Below are positions 13,761 to 17,347 of a DNA stretch of 17,347 nt, piece by piece. A program made the position numbers and the translations under genes. The stretch's first letter is position 1. Every line of letters starts with the position of its first letter. Source of the DNA: an uncultured Bacteroides sp. (GTDB lineage: Bacteria > Bacteroidota > Bacteroidia > Bacteroidales > Bacteroidaceae); assembly GCA_937890825.1 (NCBI GenBank), contig CALADS010000086.1:1-17347 (forward strand), given 5' to 3'. The notes below the pieces were generated by a model. The model made no database searches. It was not told where the DNA came from and saw only the letters and a program-made list of their open reading frames with translations.

Positions 13761-13858
13761 GGAGTTGAATGAGGAGTTAAATGAGTTAAGGAGGAGTTAG
13801 AGGGAGTTAAGGGGAGTTAGGGGGGAGTTAGGGGGAGTTAGAGAAGTTATAGTAGTTA
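13761..13858 (+). repeat. GAGTTA repeat array with G-quadruplex motif before the helicase gene
   Basis: Ten GAGTT-like units start at 13762, 13774, 13783, 13794, 13804, 13814, 13825, 13835, 13844 and 13853 (the last two AAGTT and TAGTT), an average spacing of about 10 bp. Units 5-8 carry G runs at 13802-13804, 13811-13814, 13820-13825 and 13831-13835, with loops of six, five and five bases: a canonical G3+N1-7 quadruplex pattern on the coding strand. Bases 13859-13898 are an A-rich leader with no TAnnTTTG box. Confidence 0.75.
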
Positions 13859-13898
13859 AAGAAATAAACAATAAAAAAACAATACAAAAAATACATCA

Positions 13899-16004
13899 AT
13901 GACCATAGAAAAAATACTCCGGAATTATCAGCTGAAAATCTGTCAAGAAATTCAACAAAAGATGCAGACGCACCGCAGCGTGATGGTGCAGATGCCTACC
14001 GGTACAGGCAAGACGCTGGTGCTGGCTGCGGTGGTGCAGCATGTGCTGAACGCTAGCCGTGATGCACGGGTGCTGCTGGTGGCTCATCGCACGCAATTGG
14101 TGGAGCAGCTTACCGATACGGTGCACCGGGTGCTGGGCGGCACAGCGGAGGGGCAGGCACTGCTGCAGCGGGTGGAGATCCGTTCTATCCAGTGGCTCAC
14201 GAGGCAGGCGTCCTGTCTGCAACAGGCACCGCAGCTGGTGGTGATCGACGAGGCGCACCACGCGCTGGCTGCCACCTACCGCATCTTGTGGCAGCAGTGG
14301 CCCGGGGCGCGTTTCCTGGGCTGCACCGCCACTCCCTGCCGGCTCAACGGTGAAGGGTTTACCGACCTGTTCGAGGTGCTGGTGCGCTCGTACAGCATCC
14401 GGCGGTTTATAGCCGAGGGGTGGCTGTCGGGCTTCGTGTATTACTCCATCCGGCCGAACAGCGAGGAGCAGGGTATCATCGACGGACTGCAGAAGCGGGG
14501 GGCCGACGGGGATTACCAGACGAAGGAGATGCGTGAGAAGCTGGACCGCACACCTACGCTGGGCAGGCTGTACGGGGCTTACCGGCGCTGGGCCGACGGG
14601 TGCAAGGCACTGGTGTATGCCATCGACATCGCACACGCCGAGCATATCGCCGCCTATTTCCGTGCGCAGGGGGTGGCGGCAGAGGCACTGAGCTCGAAGA
14701 CCCCGGCGGGGGTGCGCCGGGAGCGGATGGAGCAGCTGAGGGCGGGGAGCTTGCAGGTGCTGGTCAACGTGGATTTGTTTTCAGAGGGGTTCGACTGTCC
14801 CGAGGTGGCGTGCATTCTGCTGGCACGGCCCACCTTGTCGCTGGCGCGCTATCTGCAGATGGTGGGGCGCGGACTGCGGCCGCACCGGGGGAAGGAGCCG
14901 TGTGTGTTGCTCGATTTGGTGGGGTTGTACCGGGTGTTCGGGCTGCCGTCGGCCGAGCGCGACTGGACGGGGTTCTTTGAGGGGCGTTACCGCTCGCTGC
15001 GGGGAGCCGTGGGCCGGGGCAAGGGGCTGCCGGGCGGACGGATTCCGCCTGCCGTGCTCGAGGCTTCGGACGAGGAGGTGGTGCGGATTGCTGCCTGTGA
15101 CGGAGCCGACGGGCCGGAGGGGGCAGGGGCCGACGAGGAGGTGCCGTCGTGGCTGTCGGGCGGTGCGCAGGTGATCGACTGGGGCGGCATCCGGCTGGCC
15201 ACCGACGACGGGCGGATGTTTTATCCGTGCATCCGTTCGCCCTGGCTCCATGCCCGTACGGGTATACACCGGAAACTGTTGCAGACCGAGCCGTATGCGG
15301 GCCTCAGTTGGCAGCGGCTGTACATACCCTATCAGTGGCCCCACCGCCTGTTTCAGTTGGTGAAGGTGTGGCCCCACCAGGCGCGGCTGTACCGTGATGA
15401 GCAGGGCAGGCAGTTTGTGCAGCAGGATCTGGACGGGGCGTTGCAGGAGGTGCCCGATGAAGCCTGGCTGGCGGATTTCTTGCAGCGGTGCCGTGGGGAG
15501 GCGGAGCGTGAGGCAGCGCGCTGCGAGTTGCGCTACCGGAACAAGGTGATGAATCCGGGCGAGGAGGTGCCGCGTGGGGCTTTTCCGCCGGGCACGCGCT
15601 TCTTCGAGGAGGCAGACCACCTGTGCCGGGTGGAGGTGCCAGCAGCCGACGGACGCCAGGTGTGCTGGTTGGACCGGCTGACTGGCTTTGTGCACCGGGA
15701 GCAGCCGGTGGGGTTCCGCCGTTCGTTTGTGCAGTTGCTGCGTGAGGGCAACCGGGTGTTTATCCGCAACATCCGGGCGGAGGCGGGTGTGCCGCACCGC
15801 AACTGCGAGGTGCGGGCGGACGAGCGTTTCTGCACGGTGGGCAGCCGTCTGTATGTGGCGGGGCATCTGGACGGAGAGCCGGGGCGCATCCGGCGCAAAA
15901 GCGAGGACTTCCGGATGTTTGTCATCGAGGAGCCGGACTTCGACCCGCGCTGCGGACGGGCACCGGTGGATCGTGTCATCATGAACGAGGAGGAAAATAC
16001 ATAA
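13899..16004 (+). CDS. DEAH-box SF2 helicase with novel C-terminal region
   Basis: A superfamily 2 helicase or translocase with a full motif set: RNYQ Q-motif (8-11), Walker A MPTGTGKT (32-39), motif Ia VAHRTQLVEQ (61-70), DEAH box IDEAHHAL (116-123), motif III CTATP (142-146), motif V VNVDLFSEGFDCP (289-301) and motif VI QMVGRGLRP (320-328). This core is of the type seen in restriction subunits and DNA-repair helicases such as RadD/YejH. Residues 345-701 are outside the core; an acidic, Gly-rich linker lies at 396-415, and 562-626 is homologous to the N-terminal half of the upstream WG-repeat protein. I see no nuclease motif. The start ATGACCATAGAAAAA lies after an A-rich leader. Strongly GC-rich (38 of 60 in 14641-14700) with G excess on the coding strand. 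No own promoter found. Confidence 0.88.
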   Translation: MTIEKILRNYQLKICQEIQQKMQTHRSVMVQMPTGTGKTLVLAAVVQHVLNASRDARVLLVAHRTQLVEQLTDTVHRVLGGTAEGQALLQRVEIRSIQWLTRQASCLQQAPQLVVIDEAHHALAATYRILWQQWPGARFLGCTATPCRLNGEGFTDLFEVLVRSYSIRRFIAEGWLSGFVYYSIRPNSEEQGIIDGLQKRGADGDYQTKEMREKLDRTPTLGRLYGAYRRWADGCKALVYAIDIAHAEHIAAYFRAQGVAAEALSSKTPAGVRRERMEQLRAGSLQVLVNVDLFSEGFDCPEVACILLARPTLSLARYLQMVGRGLRPHRGKEPCVLLDLVGLYRVFGLPSAERDWTGFFEGRYRSLRGAVGRGKGLPGGRIPPAVLEASDEEVVRIAACDGADGPEGAGADEEVPSWLSGGAQVIDWGGIRLATDDGRMFYPCIRSPWLHARTGIHRKLLQTEPYAGLSWQRLYIPYQWPHRLFQLVKVWPHQARLYRDEQGRQFVQQDLDGALQEVPDEAWLADFLQRCRGEAEREAARCELRYRNKVMNPGEEVPRGAFPPGTRFFEEADHLCRVEVPAADGRQVCWLDRLTGFVHREQPVGFRRSFVQLLREGNRVFIRNIRAEAGVPHRNCEVRADERFCTVGSRLYVAGHLDGEPGRIRRKSEDFRMFVIEEPDFDPRCGRAPVDRVIMNEEENT

Positions 16005-16032
16005 AAGAGGGAACATACGTCGATTTTTTTCC

Positions 16033-16040
16033 TATCTTTG
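16033..16040 (+). promoter_or_regulatory. Bacteroides-type -7 box for the AAA-ATPase gene
   Basis: TATCTTTG is an exact TAnnTTTG match, 19 bases before the start codon at 16060. The -33 TTTG is not present at the usual distance (the region reads AACATACGTCG), so strength is uncertain. Confidence 0.5.
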
Positions 16041-16059
16041 TAAAAAATATCCGTAGTGT

Positions 16060-17347
16060 ATGAACGAACCGTATCAAATGCCTAAGCGCAAGCGTATTCC
16101 GTATGGAATGATGAATTTTGTGGATGTCCGCAACGACGATTGTTATTTCGTGGACAAGACCTCCTTTATTCCGGCTTTGGAGGCAGCCAATAAGTTTTTC
16201 TTCTTTATCCGTCCGCGCCGGTTTGGAAAGAGTCTGACCATCTCGATGTTGCACCATTACTACGATGTGCTGGATAAGGATAACTTCGAGAAATGGTATG
16301 GCGGGCTGTATATCGGACAACATCCCACACCGGAACGGAATTCTTACCTGGTGATTTACTTGAATTTCGCAGAGGTACTGGCCGGGATAGATGATTACCG
16401 CTCTTCCTTGGATGCCTACTGTGATACGGTGTTGAGTTGTTTCTGCAGTCGTTATGAGGCGTTTCTTCCGGCGGGTATCAGGGAGGAACTGCGGCAGAAA
16501 GAGGGCGCGGTGGAGCAGTTGGGCTTCCTGTGCAGGAGGTGTGCGGATGCCGGGCAGCAGATTTATCTGTTCATCGATGAGTACGACCATTTTACCAACA
16601 AGATACTGGCCGATTCGTCTTGCCTGGATCATTACAAGAGCGAGACGCACGGCACGGGCTATTTCCGCAGTTTTTTCGATGCGGTGAAGTCCGGCACGTA
16701 TTCCGCCATCAAGCGGGTGTTCGTCACGGGGGTGAGTCCGGTGACGATGGATGAGCTGACCAGCGGTTTCAATATCGGCACGAACTACAGCCTGTCGCCG
16801 GAGTTCAACGAACTGGTGGGCTTTACGGAAGCGGATGTGCGAGCCATGCTGGAGTATTATGCCACGACCTGCGAATTTCATCACACCACGGACCAACTGA
16901 TAGAAATCATGAAGCCGTGGTACGACAATTACTGCTTTGCAGAAGAGAGCTACGGACGCGTCACGATGTACAACAGCAACATGGTGCTGTATTTCGTGGA
17001 CAATTATATCCGCAGTGGCGGGGAGGTGCCCAGACGGATGCTGGAAGAGAACATTCGGGTGGATTACAACAAGTTGAGAATGCTGATTCGGGCAGACAAG
17101 GAGTTCTTGCACGATGCTTCCATCATACAGACCATCGTGCAGCAGGGGTATATTACCGGGGAACTGAAAACCGGATTTCCGGCGGAACAGATTACGGATG
17201 CGGATAATTTCATCAGCCTGCTGTATTACTTCGGGATGCTGACCATCGACGGTATGAAAGAGGGGTATGTCAAGCTGAGCATTCCGAACCAAGTGGTGAG
17301 GGAGCAGTTGTACGGCTATCTGCTGTCTACCTATCAGGAGAATGGGC
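16060..17347 (+). CDS. AAA-ATPase-like / DUF1703 (PD-(D/E)XK) family protein, 3' end beyond window
   Basis: An open frame of 429 codons with no stop before the window ends, so the gene is partial. The start MNEPYQMPKRKRIPYGMMNF is followed by FVDKTSFIPALE (30-41), a Walker A in FIRPRRFGKSLTISML (49-64, RRFGKS) and a Walker B-like IYLFIDEYDHF (168-178). VFVTGVSPVTMDELTSGFNI and LVGFTEADV follow, all typical of the PF09820 AAA-ATPase-like family common in Bacteroidales. Family members usually end with a DUF1703 PD-(D/E)XK nuclease-fold domain, which would lie past base 17347 and is not seen. Its own promoter box is 20 bases upstream. The role is unknown; the family is expanded in Bacteroides and often suspected to be tied to mobile elements or defence. 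Confidence 0.9.
   Translation, partial: MNEPYQMPKRKRIPYGMMNFVDVRNDDCYFVDKTSFIPALEAANKFFFFIRPRRFGKSLTISMLHHYYDVLDKDNFEKWYGGLYIGQHPTPERNSYLVIYLNFAEVLAGIDDYRSSLDAYCDTVLSCFCSRYEAFLPAGIREELRQKEGAVEQLGFLCRRCADAGQQIYLFIDEYDHFTNKILADSSCLDHYKSETHGTGYFRSFFDAVKSGTYSAIKRVFVTGVSPVTMDELTSGFNIGTNYSLSPEFNELVGFTEADVRAMLEYYATTCEFHHTTDQLIEIMKPWYDNYCFAEESYGRVTMYNSNMVLYFVDNYIRSGGEVPRRMLEENIRVDYNKLRMLIRADKEFLHDASIIQTIVQQGYITGELKTGFPAEQITDADNFISLLYYFGMLTIDGMKEGYVKLSIPNQVVREQLYGYLLSTYQENG

Noticed and set aside
13761..13858. A CRISPR array
   Set aside because: Units are about 10 bp with no distinct spacers and no cas genes nearby.
14781..16016. A 411-codon antisense ORF opposite the helicase C-terminal region
   Set aside because: No motif; the opposite frame continues a complete SF2 helicase gene.
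15979..17292. A 437-codon antisense ORF at the right edge
   Set aside because: The plus-strand frame from 16060 encodes a recognisable AAA-ATPase-like protein through to the window end.

Overview
The window reads as a Bacteroidales chromosome, most likely Bacteroides or Phocaeicola. The evidence is gene content: an end-of-locus capsular polysaccharide (CPS) cluster with a PglC-type sugar phosphotransferase next to a DegT-type aminotransferase, an HU-related protein, a 33-residue 'smalltalk' peptide, a T7-lysozyme-like amidase, DUF4248, and a split VirE-N primase/DUF3987 ATPase pair. Bacteroides-type TAnnTTTG promoter boxes and the lack of Shine-Dalgarno sites agree. I cannot name the species.

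Bases 1-7773 (+ strand) are the 3' end of a CPS operon: a GT4 glycosyltransferase with a duplicated C-terminal lobe, a TviB-like UDP-sugar dehydrogenase, two GT2 glycosyltransferases, a small unknown ORF, the initiating sugar phosphotransferase, a PLP aminotransferase and an unknown 167-residue protein overlapping it by ATGA. A strong hairpin with a T-rich tail lies inside the operon at 2986-3037. Two hairpins close the operon at 7699-7773. Composition jumps near 5189, from AT-rich glycosyltransferase genes to GC-rich terminal genes.

Bases 7777-12100 hold an accessory module facing the CPS operon: amidase, smalltalk and HU-like protein on the minus strand from one TATCTTTG promoter; DUF4248 divergent on the plus strand; then VirE-N primase-like and DUF3987 ATPase genes on the minus strand, ending at a clear intrinsic terminator (9283-9325). 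The divergent region 8812-9038 carries five copies of TGATTA/TAATCA, three of them at exact 10-bp spacing.

Bases 12159-17347 hold a WG-repeat protein, a 729-base non-coding stretch, a DEAH helicase and an AAA-ATPase/DUF1703-type gene that runs off the window. The non-coding stretch contains a roughly 170-bp imperfect inverted repeat whose end hairpins have different loops that each stay complementary to their own flank, then a ten-unit GAGTTA array with a canonical G-quadruplex pattern before the helicase. The helicase C-terminus and the WG-repeat protein N-terminus share a 35-residue ungapped homologous block, suggesting the two genes form one functional pair.
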